NCBI RefSeq assembly: GCF_036323735.1
Contig: NC_086024.1
Location: 71,168,924 to 71,232,923 of the forward strand
DNA from: Rattus norvegicus
Lineage: Eukaryota; Chordata; Mammalia; Rodentia; Muridae
DNA: 64,000 nucleotides
Direction of reading: 5' to 3'
Shown here piece after piece: positions 1-11,944 of this stretch. Below the pieces are notes generated by a model that saw only the letters and a program-made list of their open reading frames with translations, searched no databases and was not told where the DNA came from. The position numbers and the translations under genes were made by a program. Within the stretch, counting starts at the first letter, position 1; every line of letters starts with the position of its first letter.

Positions 1-251
1 CTTTTATTTTAATTTTTAAAATATTTTTATTAACTTGAGTATTTCTTATATACATTTCGAGTGTTATTCCCTTTCCCGGTTTCCGGGCAAACATCCCCCT
101 TCCCCCTCCCCTTCCTTACGGGTGTTCCCCTCCCAACCCTCCCCCCATTGCCGCCCTCCCCCCCATAGTCTAGTTCACTGGGGGTTCAGTCTTAGCAGGA
201 CCCAGGGCTTCCCCTTCCACTGGTGCTCTTACTAGGATATTCATTGCTACC
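1..251 (-). mobile_element. Young L1 3' end, 5'-truncated, antisense
   Basis: The plus strand shows the reverse complement of a rat L1 3' UTR: an A/T tail, then the block around 'attaacttgagtatttct', a C-rich tract (G-rich on the L1 strand), and the block ending at 'atattcattgctacc'. The same order recurs at 12526, 47345, 55593 and, partly, at 62482. Only the last ~220 bp of the element are present. No clear target-site duplication was found; the left flank is at the window edge. Confidence 0.85.
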
Positions 252-1491
252 GGCAGGGTTTTTATTGTATTTGAGCTAGCTTGACCCCACACACCCCACC
301 CCCAGCACACTGCAGTCACCCAGAACAGTTTTGGTGGTGTGGAAGCCTTGAATATCTATCTGGTCAAAGCTTTATAGTAAGCAGAAAGCAGGGAAAACAT
401 GTGCAAGCATCTACTTGGCAAGCTACTCTGGACTTTAACATGATTGGCTGCTGCTGGGAGTCATATAATAAACCTAATTTATGCTTTCCTCTGCATTGGT
501 GGACCTTAGGCAAGGGGTGAGCTTGTAACCTGGTGGTGCAGGTCTGTTGGGGTAAAAACCTGGAAATGCTGGTCATGTTGATTGGGTCATGCTGGTAGGT
601 CAGGTTCTCTAAAATGGAGTCTGAACTTCAAAAGATTTGGCCTCTTACTATGATATTGAAACTCATCAGAATTCAAAATCCTGTAATTCAAAGTTTATAA
701 TTGTATAATTTGTTTGATGAAGGTAATTTTCTTTGTATATTTCTCATATTAATTTGTTATATTATAGGCCCTTTCTTAATGTGTAATTCCTGTTCATTCA
801 TTGAAATCCAAACAAATACCCATTTCCTCTAACAGTTTTTCTTGATTTCCAAGTATAGAATATAACAACTTTCTTTAGTAATCTTAAATTATTTTCAATC
901 TTTTTACAACCAACAGCTAATTTATCATCTAACTTTGGCTGGTGATTATGAGAGTTATCTTTAAGTTAAAATCTGGGCCAAGAAAATTGAGTTCTCCATG
1001 AGAACAAACACTAGATCATTTTTTAATTTGTGTGTAAAACAACTTCAAACATGTGGAAATCCCAGCATATCATTAATTTGTTAAGTTATGATGCTAGTAT
1101 GTATAATATTTATAATATATATATGTGTATATTTATGTATATGTTTATATACATATATGTGTGTGTGTTTATAAAATAAACCAATGTAGCTCAAGTTCTT
1201 TTCTACTTTAAAATAATAAGGAAGAATACACAAATTCAATTTTATACTTATTAATTAGTATGAGAGTTTCAGTCATCACCTTGAAAATATGTAGCAAATT
1301 AACCAAAATACAAGATCAAAAATATTTGTAAAGATATTTTAAGCAAAGAATAAAAGTAGAATGAAATAATTTTGTTTAAATCTTGGTTCTTAGTAACTTT
1401 ATGCTAAATTAGGTGACCTAAATTCTGAAATCAGCCCAGAGTAATGTGTTTATAGATAATAAATTCCTTTGTAAAATAGAACTTTATGCTT
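252..1491. other. Unassigned AT-rich DNA, possible LTR relic near 270-620
   Basis: No gene is visible. Bases 270-620 are less AT-rich and contain a CCAAT-like and AATAAA-like arrangement that could be an old LTR, but I cannot name a family. Bases 1090-1175 are a degenerate TA/TG microsatellite. The rest is ordinary AT-rich sequence. Confidence 0.4.
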
Positions 1492-2315
1492 TTCTTTTAA
1501 TTTAATTTTATTGGTTATTTTATTATTTTACATTTCAAATGTTATCCTGCTTCCTGGTTTTCACTTGCAAACCCCCTATCCCATCCTCCCTCCACCCTGC
1601 TTCTATGAAGATACTCCCCCACCCACCCACCCACTCCAGCCTTGCAGCCTTAACATTTCCTTACCCTGGGGCATCGAGCCTCCACAGGACCAAAGGCCTC
1701 TCTTCCCATTGATGGCAGATAAGACATTACTCTGCTACATATCTAGCTAGAGCCATGGGTCCCTTCATGTGTACTCTTTGGTTGGTGGTTTAGTCCCTGG
1801 GAGATCTGGGAGGTCTGATTGGTTGATATTGTTGTTCTTCCTATGGGTTTGCAAATCCCTTGACCTCCTTCAGTCCTTACCTTACTCCTCCAATGCCATC
1901 CTTGTGTGCAATTTGATGTTTGGCTGCTAGTATCTACATCTGTATTGATCAGGATCCTCCTGGCGAACAGCTATAACAGTTTCCAGCTAGCAAGTGCTTC
2001 TTGACATCATCAATATGGGCGTATGGCTCTCTCCCTGTACTGGGGGCCATGACTAACCTCTGGATATTGTCTCTACAGGGTCTCTCTCCCCTTGGTTGGG
2101 TATTTCAGTTAATGTCATACCCGTTGGACTTTCTAGTGACTACTTCCAGTTCCCCACCCCCTATTACTACACACCTCTACTCAATTTCCTGACTTGCTCT
2201 TCTCTCCTGTCTCCTTCCACACCTGATCCTGCTGCCCTTTTTTCTCCCTATCCTCACTCCCTCACAGATCCCTCCCTCTTTCTACCTGCTGTGATTATTT
2301 TGTTCCACTTGTGGG
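1492..2315 (-). mobile_element. Lx-type (older) L1 3' end, antisense
   Basis: The stretch reads as the reverse complement of an older rodent L1 3' UTR: T-rich tail, 'acatttcaaatgttatcc', C-rich tract, then the blocks 'ttggttggtggtttagtc' and 'gattattttgttcc' that recur in the other Lx copies at 7850, 40155, 42455 and 44528. It is more diverged than the young L1 tails. It stops near the beginning of the block that normally precedes the ORF2 stop. Confidence 0.8.
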
Positions 2316-4518
2316 AAATAAAGATAACTTTAGGAACTTGTGTTAAGGAAACAATTGCACTGATAGCCAAAGTGAATAGGTAAGAGATTCTCAGAATTAG
2401 TTTATACCTACCCCAATTAAATACTTGATTAGTCATATATCTTCTATTGGAAGTCTAATGTATATTCTAACTGCACTGTTATTGCTTCAAATTCATATAC
2501 TAGCTTTATATTAAAAAAAAATCAAGAGACAACCTTATCCTTAGGCTTCAGGTTTGTTGAACCTGAAATAAACCATTGAATTGAGTAGTTGAATGGGAAG
2601 AATATAGGGAAAAGATATTAGGAAAATTGAGGAGTAAAGTTTACTAATGTTCATATTTCATTGTATTACATATAAAATATTAAAAATGAAAGTGAAAAAT
2701 TCCAGACTTCAATGAGTACTTGAAAATAATATTGGTACTGGGAGGTCTGCCCTGTGTGCCTACTAAGTTGACAGTGTCTAATTATTTGGTTTCAAAATGG
2801 CACCTGTGCCTTCTAACAGCATAGATTGAGACTCAGTTGTACTTCTGAACTGTGCCTTTTTCTCTGTAATTTATGTTAGTTACATTTTGACAACAAGGTG
2901 AGCTGTCTGTAAAAGTCCATGTCATGAACGCTAATTTGTTTCATTCTGGTGTGGCTGTGAAGATGCAAAGCATCATAGCAATGATCTGAGGCTGAAGCAA
3001 AGGACCAAATATGGAATTAGGGATGGCCTCTGGGGCAGGGTAAACCTTTCAAGGATACCCTCCCAGTGACCTACTTCCTCCAGGACAGTTTGAAATTTTA
3101 CTTTCCAATATTTCTGTATATTCACCAAATATAAGTGATTAGTGAATTAGGTGAATGTTTTTGTCAGAAACTTCATAAATCAATTACTAGTCACTTAGGC
3201 ACCAAGACTTTGATAAATGCGTTTTGGGGTGTTGATACTTCATAGTCAATTATAAAAGAATATTTTTTTAAACTTTGCTATGTCTCTGATCTTTCCATAC
3301 AGGCTGAGGGATAAAAGCTCTCTTTTATCTGAATAACTATAACCCAAATCCCTATGATCACATGTTATTGTCCTTGAAAGTGTATATCTTTCTACGTAAG
3401 AATATGAATCATTTTTATTGAAGCAAGATTCCTTCTCACCCTAACTCAATATGACCTCATTGTACTTTCATTTACAATGGCACTATTCCCAAGAAATGTC
3501 ATATTCTGAAATTGCCAAATCAACCTTGTAAATCTTCCACATTCAACTTAATAGGACATTTCTTCCTACCTCTACTAAAATGGTTGATTGATTCCATTAG
3601 TCACACATTTAATCTCTTTGGTAAATGGATGTCCAGACATAGCTCTGGCCTGTTACAAGAATATACTGAGTACACTAAAGTTTCAAAGTTTTCAATAATT
3701 GTTCCTTTCCCCTTAAACATAACTTTTTTCCTTTTGTTTTCCTATTATTATAAAAGTAAAAGAAGTTTTGCTTTCTAAATTTTACTCGAAGTCCTCCCAG
3801 AAAAACATGTAATTTCAGGGCTTACAAGTGTAGAAGATTTTTACTTACAGTGGAATCTTTTAACACTATTGTGGGAGGTTGATGGGAACTTCTGACTGAT
3901 GAGGAATTGTGTTTCCTTTATCAGTGTTCAGCATTGCTGCAAAGCATTACTTTACATATTATTGGCGATGAATCAAAATTTAAATATGAAGTATCTTTCT
4001 TTTTGAACATGTTTCCTTTAGCAACAATGCAAAACTGAAAACCAAAACGAAAAGAACAAAACAAAACAAAACTAACAACAGAGACTTACTTAAGTAAAGC
4101 CATTATAAACTGTAGATGGCCTCTTATCCTCAAGAGTATTAATTGGTCCATCCAGTATTTCTTCTTGCTCACTGCAGTCCTCTTCTGTAGAAAATACATT
4201 GTTTATTATATTTTTGTAATGTCTCTTCAAAATCAATTTTAATTTTTAGATTTATTTGATAATTTGTTTTTTGTTTTGTCAAGTGACTGAAGGATTTTCT
4301 GCCCTCTGACTTCTACATAAGATATTTCAGGAATTTTGGCACTATGACAGCACCACATGTCTAAGTTCTAAAATATGTGTTCATTTCATAGGACTTCTGT
4401 AAACAATTGACATTAATTTTTTCTCTAACTAACTGAAATACATGACCTCACATATTTAGTGGCAAACCTCTCAACTACAGATGTTAGCAAGCTACTGTCC
4501 CTCTGAAATCTTTGGGAT
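2316..4518. other. Unassigned AT-rich intergenic DNA
   Basis: I see no gene, SINE or recognisable transposon here. There is a short A-rich run near 4045-4075. Small open frames in this stretch have no recognisable product. Confidence 0.4.
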
Positions 4519-4910
4519 TTTGTATGTGTGTGTATGCATGCATGTTTGTGTGTGTGTGTGTGTGTGTTTATTTGTTTTGTTTTTATTCTTATATTCCTTT
4601 ATAGTTAGTGGCAGTTGGCATGCCATGGCATTCCTTTGTTTTATTGAGATCACCATAACCTGAGCCTCTATGATCACATGGTGTTGAATTTGTATGTTCA
4701 GTATCCATTGGCATATGTGTGTGTTGTTTGTTTTTATTTGTTTTGTTTTTATTCTTATTTTCCTTTATAGTTAGTGGCACTTGGCATGCCATGGCATTCC
4801 TTTGTTTTATTGAGATCACCATTACCTGATCCCCTATGATCACATGGTGTTGTATTTGTATATTCAGTATCCATTGGCATATATGTGTGTATGTGTGTGT
4901 GTGTGTGTGT
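4519..4910. repeat. Tandem duplication (~167 bp) framed by TG microsatellites
   Basis: A TG-rich tract is followed by a ~167-bp unit containing 'ttagtggcagttggcatg' and 'tgatcacatggtgttg', and the unit is repeated almost exactly ('ttagtggcacttggcatg', then 'tgatcacatggtgttg'). Both units end in 'cagtatccattggcat' followed by TG repeats. This is a two-copy minisatellite-like duplication with a microsatellite at each boundary. Confidence 0.85.
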
Positions 4911-5139
4911 GCTTGTATCATTTGTATTGATGCAAGGCTCCCACCCTACTTCAGTACAGCCTTGCTACACATTCATCTGCAAAGGTACTATTTCCAGGTC
5001 TTGTCATATTCTTAGATTATGGAAGGAATACTTCAAAACATATTTCTTTGAAGGCAGAAATAAATAATGACATTTCAGATCAAATGTTAGGCAACTGTCT
5101 CTTGTACAGGAATTTAAATCTATCAACTTGGCTGCCCTT

Positions 5140-5782
5140 CCAGGGATCACATTCAAATATATGATCTGATGGAATGCAGACACACCACACCTATAATCAC
5201 TTTATCCTTTTAATTCCTCTTTTGTTACATGTACCTTTAATTCCTGTGGCTGAAATACAGACACTCATTCAGTACAACATTTAATACCAAATAATGATAT
5301 CTAATTGAGGGAACCAGCAAAGTAATGAATCAGAGAATAATTTTACAGAATGAGTTAGACAAAGGATATGCCTAATTCTCAGGATAGAAAGGCTACTTAA
5401 AGGTAAGATCAGAATTCCGTTTTGCTCTTGAACAATCAGTTCACTTTAGTTCAGTTTGGAATAGTTCAGCTAAGTTCAGCTGAACTCAGTTTAGAACAGT
5501 TTATGGAGTCAGAGGTAGTCTTTTCAAGAAGAGCAATTCAGTCTGAGCCAAGAGGAACCATTTTCAATCAGTCAGCTTGGAGAGGAATTTGAGCAGAACA
5601 ACTGAAGTGAATCAGTCAGTAAGAGTTCAGAAAGAGCTAGAGAGGGTAATTTTATTCAGCAGTAAGTCACAGAGGTTGAAACATTTTAAGCCTAGGTTAG
5701 TAGACCTGGAGGCTGAAATCTTCAAGGTCCAGGGCTCTAGATTACATTCTATGGAAAATAAAAGCTTTTGTGCCTAATCCTA
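5140..5782 (+). mobile_element. LTR-like relic, family A, copy 1
   Basis: The sequence carries 'ggaatgcagacacacc' and later 'tctaattgaggg', which recur in the same order at 33690-33870. It continues through a run of GTTCAG-type repeats (5440-5510) to an AATAAA at 5757-5762 followed by 'agcttttgtgcc', resembling an LTR polyadenylation region. The pattern suggests a rodent ERV LTR (possibly an RMER-type family), but the name is not certain. Confidence 0.45.
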
Positions 5783-6224
5783 GGTATAGTTACTACTAGA
5801 GAGAAGAAAGTGTGCTAGGTTCAGCCCAAGGGTTATGTTTGTAAAGCTTAGGCATGAGTCTCGTCTCATCTCATTATCTGATGAAATAAGAATGACATTT
5901 ACATTTGCAGTCTCTAAATGTAATAATGTCACAATAATCATTATTAAAGAAGGTATTCCACACATTTGTAATATACTGATTTTGATGGCTAATATTAATT
6001 CTCAACTTGAGTACATATGGAATCCAATGAATCACAAGCTGAAGGGAACTACTCTGAATTTTTTTTTTGAACCGGTAATTTGAAAGAGAAAGTCATACCC
6101 TAATTTTGGCACATTCTGGTAGAGGCACAGATACAAGAAATGGAACAATGCCACTTTCCTTTTTGCCTACTTGCTTTCACACTTAATGACAAATTCACCT
6201 TTCCTGTAACTGGGTGCTTCTTTC

Positions 6225-6498
6225 ACCAACATTAAAAGGAACTCCTTGGAATTTCAATATTGGAAGAGAGCAGCAACACTGCAGGAATCCTCCAAGTCTT
6301 CAGTAACAGATTGGGACTATTATAGCATCTGGCTTTATCTACTGAAAATGATACAAAATTCTCAATCTCTCCAGTACTAGTCAGTCACTGTTAGACTACT
6401 GGAGCCATATTCTATAAGTCAAAAATCAACTTCATAAATCATATGTATATATGTATGCATCTCAATTTTGTTCTTTTAGAGAATCCTGACTAATAAAT
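6225..6498 (+). mobile_element. Ancient MaLR/LTR-like relic
   Basis: The block ends in 'agagaatcctgactaata', the terminal motif of several old mammalian LTR-like repeats, preceded by text resembling 'agtcaaaatcaacttcata'. Divergence is high and the left boundary is a guess. Confidence 0.35.
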
Positions 6499-7849
6499 TG
6501 AGAAAACTTCCTTTAATTTTTGATTTTATCCCACAGATCTTTCAGAACTGAATGTTATTCTTCCTCCTATAAATAAGTCTTTTCTTTTCTGATTTTTTAA
6601 AAATCCATTATGCTCATGCTAAGCTTTTTATATGGTAAAATGCCCTGACAATTATCATTAGTATTCCATCTTTAGCACAAATTGAAACATAGTAAATAAT
6701 GAAATTTGCCTTAAGAATATTTATTTTGCTTTCTTTGTCTTGAGGACTGCTGTGAATGACAGAATGAAAGGTTTAATTATAAACTAGGTCCATAATGCTC
6801 ATCATAATATTCACAGTGGGCAAGCTTATATTTTATTCTGTCAATTCTACTTTAATTTGAAACAAAAATCCTCAAAATATCACTGTTATAAATATATGAA
6901 TATATTCACAAAGATTAATAATCCTTAGTTATTATAATATTATATCCTCTGAGTAATAAAACCATATTTAATTGCTTCTCTTATTAGAAAATAGCAAGCC
7001 TAAGGGTTATTAAAATTTCTATCCTGAAGCTATAATATAAAATAAATTAATAAGTTTAAATATATTTCTGTTGAAATGCATATGACAAAATGCATAACTT
7101 ATACTTTGTAGTTATTCACATGCATACTTCCATAAATAATATACTTTGTTGCAGAAGTCAGATAACACATCAAAGACACATTTTATATCATCTCTTTTCT
7201 CCTGTAAAAATTTTGCTATTGTTAATATGTATGCTATAGTGTTTCTCCTGAGGGACCAGTATTGATATATTTATTAACATATGACCATAATTACCATTAG
7301 AAATAATTGCTACTTTTGCATGGTTCTATATATTTTAATGTATGTGCCATATATTTTGTGTAAGAGAATGTACAATATTACTGTAAATTCTAGTCCTCTT
7401 TTCATTGTCTGATATTTTCCTCAGAAAATAAATCTTACAGCTCATTTAATATAATGTGCACACTAGTTACAAATGCTCAATGGCCACTCCTTTCTACCAC
7501 ACTTCCTACTCCATGCAGACTTTGAATTCACAATACTCAAGCCTCTGTCTTATAAGTGGCTAGAATTCTAGGTCAATTTATGAGGCTTGCTTAAATTTTT
7601 TCCCAGCTATATAATTCTTCATTTATTCTAGAAAATACAGATACTAAATTTATAAAAAACAAATTAAAACTGAAGCAATATGTGTGTTATTTCAATTTTT
7701 TAAAGAATTGTTTGAATATTAGTTTATAGTAGTGTCAAAATGAAAACTAAAAAATGTGATTTTAAAAAATATATACAAGTAACACAAATAACATGACAGA
7801 GGAGAAAAATGGTCATATCAAATGGCAATTAGCTAATTCACATCAATAT
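6499..7849. other. Unassigned AT-rich intergenic DNA
   Basis: Very AT-rich sequence with no open frame of note and no recognisable repeat family. Nothing further can be supported. Confidence 0.45.
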
Positions 7850-9430
7850 TTTGTCCCCCACCCTCCATCCCACATCTCCCATCCCCCATTCCCATCCCCC
7901 CTCACCCTACTTCTATGAGGACGCTCCCACTTCCTCACACCCACTCCTAGCTCAGTATCCTGGCATTCCCTCAATTGGGGAAACGAGCCTTTACAGGACC
8001 AAGGGCTATTAATGCTGAACAATACCACCCTCTGCTACATATCTGACTGGAGTCATGGGTTCCTCCATGTGTACTAATTGGTAGGTAGATTAGTTCCTGG
8101 AAGCTGTGGTGGGGTCTGCTTGTTTGATACTGTTCTTCTCCCTATGGTATTGCAAACTCCTTCCGTTCCTTCAGTCTTTCTTCTAACTCCTCCATTGTGG
8201 TCCCCTTATTCAGTCCAATGGTAAGCTGCCAGCATTCTCATCTGTATCAGTAGGGCTCTGGCAGAGCCTCTCAGGGGACACCCATATCAGGCTTCTGTTA
8301 GCATGCACTTCTTGGCATCAGGAAATAGTGACTGGGTTTAGTGACTGCATATGGGATGGCTCCCCAGGTGGGGGAGTCTCTGGATGAATTTTGCTTCAGT
8401 CCCTGTCCCATTCTTTGTCCCAGTATTTCCTCCCATGAGTATTTTTGTTCTTTCTTCTAAGAAGGAATGGAGCAGCCACATTTTGGTCTTCCTTCTTGAG
8501 TTTCATATGATTTGTGAATTTCTTCTTAGGTATCCAAACATTTGGGCTAATATCCACTTATTAGAGAGTGCATACCATGTGTGATCTTTGGTGACTGGGT
8601 TATCTCACTCAGAATATTTTTTTTCTTTTTTTCTTTTTTTCGGAGCTGGGGACTGAACCCAGGGCCTTGCGCTTGCTAGGCAAGTGCTCTACCACTGAGC
8701 TAAATCCCCAACCCTCAGAATGATATTTTTAAGTTCCATCAATTTGTCTATGAATTTCATATAGTCATTGTTTTTAATAGCTGAGTAGCAATCCATTGTG
8801 CAAATGTACCACATTTTCTGTATCCATTCCTCTGTTGAAGGACATGTGGGTTCCTTCCATCTTCTGATTATTATAAATAAGGCTGCTACGAACATAGTGG
8901 AGCACGTGTCCTTGTTATATGTTGGAAAATCTTTGGGAATATTCCCAGTAGTGGTAGAGCTGGGTACTAGGGTAGTCCTATGTCCAATTTTCTGAAGAAC
9001 CACCAGACTGATTTCCAAAGTGGTTGTACCAGCTTGTAATCCCACCAACACTGGAGCGGTGTTCCTTTCTCCATATCCTTGCCAGTATATACTGTCACCT
9101 GAGTTTTTGATCTTAGCCTGACTGGTGTAAGATTGTATTTCAGGGTTGTTTTGATTTGCATTTCCTTGATGACTAAGAATGTTGAATGTTTCTTTAAGTA
9201 CTTGTCAGGTATTTGGTATTCCTTAGTTGGGAATTCTTTGTTTAGTTCTGTATCTGATTTTTAATAGGACTATTTGAGTCTCTGGAGTCTAACTTCTTCA
9301 GTTCTTTGTATATAATAGGTATTAGCCCTCTATCGAATATAGGAATGGTAAAGACCTTTTCTCAATCTATTGTTTACCGATTTGTCCTGAGAATTGTCCA
9401 AACTAATTTTCATTATCAGTGTGTCAATCT
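7850..9430 (-). mobile_element. Lx-type L1: 3' UTR and ORF2 C-terminal part, antisense
   Basis: Reading the minus strand gives a diverged L1 ORF2 end followed by its 3' UTR. Frames at 8689-9051 and 8967-9161 (minus) preserve the ORF2 C-terminal landmarks 'CSTMFVAALFII' and 'CPSTEEWIQKMWYI', and the cysteine-motif neighbourhood 'CWWDYK', broken by frame changes. The copy is interrupted by an ID SINE at 8616-8713. Confidence 0.85.
8616..8713 (-). mobile_element. ID SINE nested in an Lx L1
   Basis: A full ID element lies in reverse orientation: T-rich tail, then 'cggagctggggactgaacc' through 'gagctaaatccccaaccc'. The internal polymerase III A and B box regions of the tRNA-Ala-derived head are recognisable. 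It is flanked by an 8-bp duplication 'ctcagaat' (8608-8615 and 8714-8721) made from the L1 sequence it entered, so it postdates that L1. Confidence 0.93.
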
Positions 9431-9439
9431 TTATGCACC

Positions 9440-9905
9440 TTTATCAGTGCATAAAGATTTCTTTTTCTCTATATCTTCTCCAACACTGTTGTCAGATTTA
9501 TTGATTATACCCATGAAGACTTGGTTGAAATGGTGTTTCAAGTTAGTTTTAATGTGAATTTTCCATATGGCAAGAAATAATAAACACTATAAAATAAGTT
9601 TGTTTCTTATTTGTTTAGTTTTAACTTTATATTCAGTTTGTATGCTTACTTTTTATTTGGCAGTTTTGTTTGTCTGTTCTTAATTTCTGTAATTATTTGT
9701 AAATTCTGGACATCAGTGCCTTGTCTTAAGTGTATTCTTTACAGAATTTTCTTCATTCTATTGGCTGTCATTGAACTCTACTGAGTGTTTTCTTTGGAGC
9801 ACATTAGCTTTTTATTTTGAAGTAGTGCCATCTCTTGATATTTGGGGTTAGTTGATGTGTTATTTATTTGTTATTAAGGAAGCTTTTGAAAGACATACTG
9901 TTCCC
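9440..9905 (-). mobile_element. Ancient L1 ORF2, segment 1 of 3, antisense
   Basis: The plus strand contains diverged but collinear blocks of an antisense L1 ORF2 end, such as 'tatcttctccaacactgttg' and 'gtaaattctggacatcagtg'. It stops inside ORF2 and appears to resume at 11945 after other insertions. Confidence 0.65.
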
Positions 9906-9917
9906 TTTAAAATTTCA

Positions 9918-10255
9918 GTGTTCATCATGGCTTAATGTGCTTGGCCAAGGGAGTGGCACTTTTGGGAGGTGTGACCTTGTTGGAATAAGTGTGTTACTGT
10001 GTGTGTGGGGGGTTTAAGACCCTATCCTAAATGCCTGGAAATAAGTAATCTGCTATCAGCGTTCAGATGACGATGTAGAACTCTCAGTTCCTCCTGCATC
10101 TTTCCTGCCTGCCGCCTGGAGGCTGACATTCTCTTGCCTTGATGATAATGGACTGAACCTCTGAATTTGTAAGCCAGCCCCAATTAAATGTTGTCCTTAT
10201 AAGACTTGCCTTGGTCATGGTGTCTGTTAACAGGGATAAAACCCTAACTAAGACA
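9918..10255 (+). mobile_element. MaLR-type LTR
   Basis: The right end shows the MaLR arrangement: 'ccccaattaaatgttgtcc' (polyadenylation-type signal), then 'gccttggtcatggtgtctg', then 'aaaaccctaactaagaca'. This corresponds to the end of mammalian MaLR LTRs, and the next bases look like a MaLR internal start. The subfamily is not certain. Confidence 0.6.
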
Positions 10256-10880
10256 GAAGTTGGTACCAGGGACTGGGGTATTGCTATGATAGGTCTGAAT
10301 ATGTTTTATTTAGAATAATGTGGATTTGAGGACTTTGGATTTGGAAAACAGTGAAATGCTTTAAATGGGGCTTAATGGGCCACCCTAGGAGGACTATGAA
10401 TAATTTCTTTACTGAGGGGGATTTGAATTGTGCAGACCTGGCCCAGGAGTTTTCAGCGGAAAATTTCAATATGTAGCCTAGAGACTGTTTTTGTGGTATT
10501 TTGGTGAAGAATGTGACTACTTTTGCCCTTGTCTGAAGAGTCTGTCTGAGGATAAGGTGAGGAGACTCAGATTAGTTGCATTGACAAAGAAAGTCTGAAA
10601 AAAATTCCCAAAAGATCATAAGTAGATCCCAGACATTGGATAGTAAGAGTTTGAGTTTGCTTTTGATTGTGACTGTGCCCTGATAATTTTCCCTCTTTAA
10701 GGAAGAAGATTTGAGTAGAGCCTAAAGTTAAAAGACTTTGACTTGTAAAAAGAGTGAATTTTAAAAGATATTGGATATTTTAAAGAGATTGAAATTTTAA
10801 CATGTAAGAATTTTTAAATTCTGGAACTTTAAAGTTATTTAGATCTTGAGGATAAGAAAGGAAGGGTTGAGGCTTAATAG
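10256..10880 (+). mobile_element. MaLR-type internal sequence, truncated
   Basis: Immediately after the LTR comes 'gaagttggtaccagggactg', which matches the start of MaLR internal sequences. The remainder (for example 'ttaatgggccaccctagg' and 'tggtattttggtgaagaatg') is non-coding, as usual for these non-autonomous elements. The 3' LTR of the same type was not found, so the element is truncated. Confidence 0.55.
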
Positions 10881-10884
10881 TGAT

Positions 10885-11310
10885 GTGTTTGTGTCAAGTT
10901 GACAAGGGATCAATCCTACTGGCTGGTTTTGTGCGTTAACTAGACACAAGCTGGAGTTATCACAGAGAAAAGAGCCTCCGTTGAAGGAAAGCCTCCAAAG
11001 ATTCAGCTGTAAGGTATTTTCTCAATTAGTGAGTGAGACTGGGAGAGCCCATTGTAGGTGGTGCCATCCCTGAGCTGCCAGTCCTGCCTTTCATAAGAAA
11101 GGATCATGAGCCAGGGGAAGCAAGCCGGTAAATAGCATCCATCCATGGCTTCTGCACCAACTCCTGCTTCCTAACCTGCTGAGTTCTAGTTCTGACTTCC
11201 TTTGGTGAGGAAGAGCAATTTGGAAAGCAATAGCTGAATAAACCCTTTCCTCCCCAGCTTGTTTTTCAGTCATGGTATTTTGTGCAGGAATAGAAACCCT
11301 GACTAACGCA
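10885..11310 (+). mobile_element. Rodent interspersed LTR-like repeat, family uncertain
   Basis: It starts at 'tttgtgtcaagttgac' and ends at 'aatagaaaccctgactaacg', with AATAAA before the end ('ctgaataaaccctttcctcc'). The layout resembles an LTR. I recognise it as a common rodent repeat but will not assign a family name. Confidence 0.5.
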
Positions 11311-11786
11311 CTCTAAATCAACTTAGGCAAAGCTTATATAAACTTTATTTTTCCCATTTTGTTGAAAAGAGATTATTTTCTCCCATAATATATTTTAATT
11401 TTGTTTTTCCCTCCCTATAATGTTCCTAGTTTCTCCCAATTTTGACTCTCCAGATCTACTCCCTTTCGTTTTCCATATCATAAAAAATTAGCAGGCTTCT
11501 AAGACGTGATAATAAAATACAACAGAAAAGCATAACAAGACAAAAAACCTGTCACATTGAAGACAGACAGGGCAACAAACAAAACAAAAGAAAACGAAAG
11601 AAGAACAGTCCAAGGAAAGACACAAGAATCAGACTTCTACTCACTCGCACGCTCGGGAATCCCATAAAAGCCCCAAACTGGAAGCCATAATATACACGGA
11701 GGACCTGATGCAGACCTTTGCAGGTCCTGTGTATGGAGCCTTCGTCTCTCGGAGTTTATATAAGCTTTGCCTAAGTTGATTTAGAG
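11311..11786. repeat. Perfect 34-bp inverted repeat with 408-bp spacer
   Basis: The left arm at 11311-11344 begins 'ctctaaatcaacttagg', and the right arm at 11753-11786 ends 'cctaagttgatttagag'. The two arms are exact reverse complements over 34 bp. The right arm belongs to the Lx-type sequence that lies between the arms; the left arm is an inverted copy at the other edge of that fragment. Confidence 0.9.
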
Positions 11787-11890
11787 GGCCTTGTTTTCTT
11801 GATGTCCTCCATTCCCTCTGGCTCATACACTTTTTCCACTTCCCAGAGACCCCTAGCAGACATTGTCTAGGGAGAAAAAGAAAGGAAGAA
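11345..11890 (-). mobile_element. Older L1 (Lx-like) 3' UTR fragment
   Basis: The blocks 'gactctccagatctactccc', 'gacctgatgcagacctttg' and 'tgatgtcctccattccctc' are typical of long 3' regions of older rodent L1s. Orientation is inferred from similarity to the other Lx copies here and is less certain than the family. Confidence 0.5.
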
Positions 11891-11944
11891 AAACCTTGAG
11901 GGACTCAGCCTTAAATAGGATGTCTCTATCGAAACTCTGCCCTC

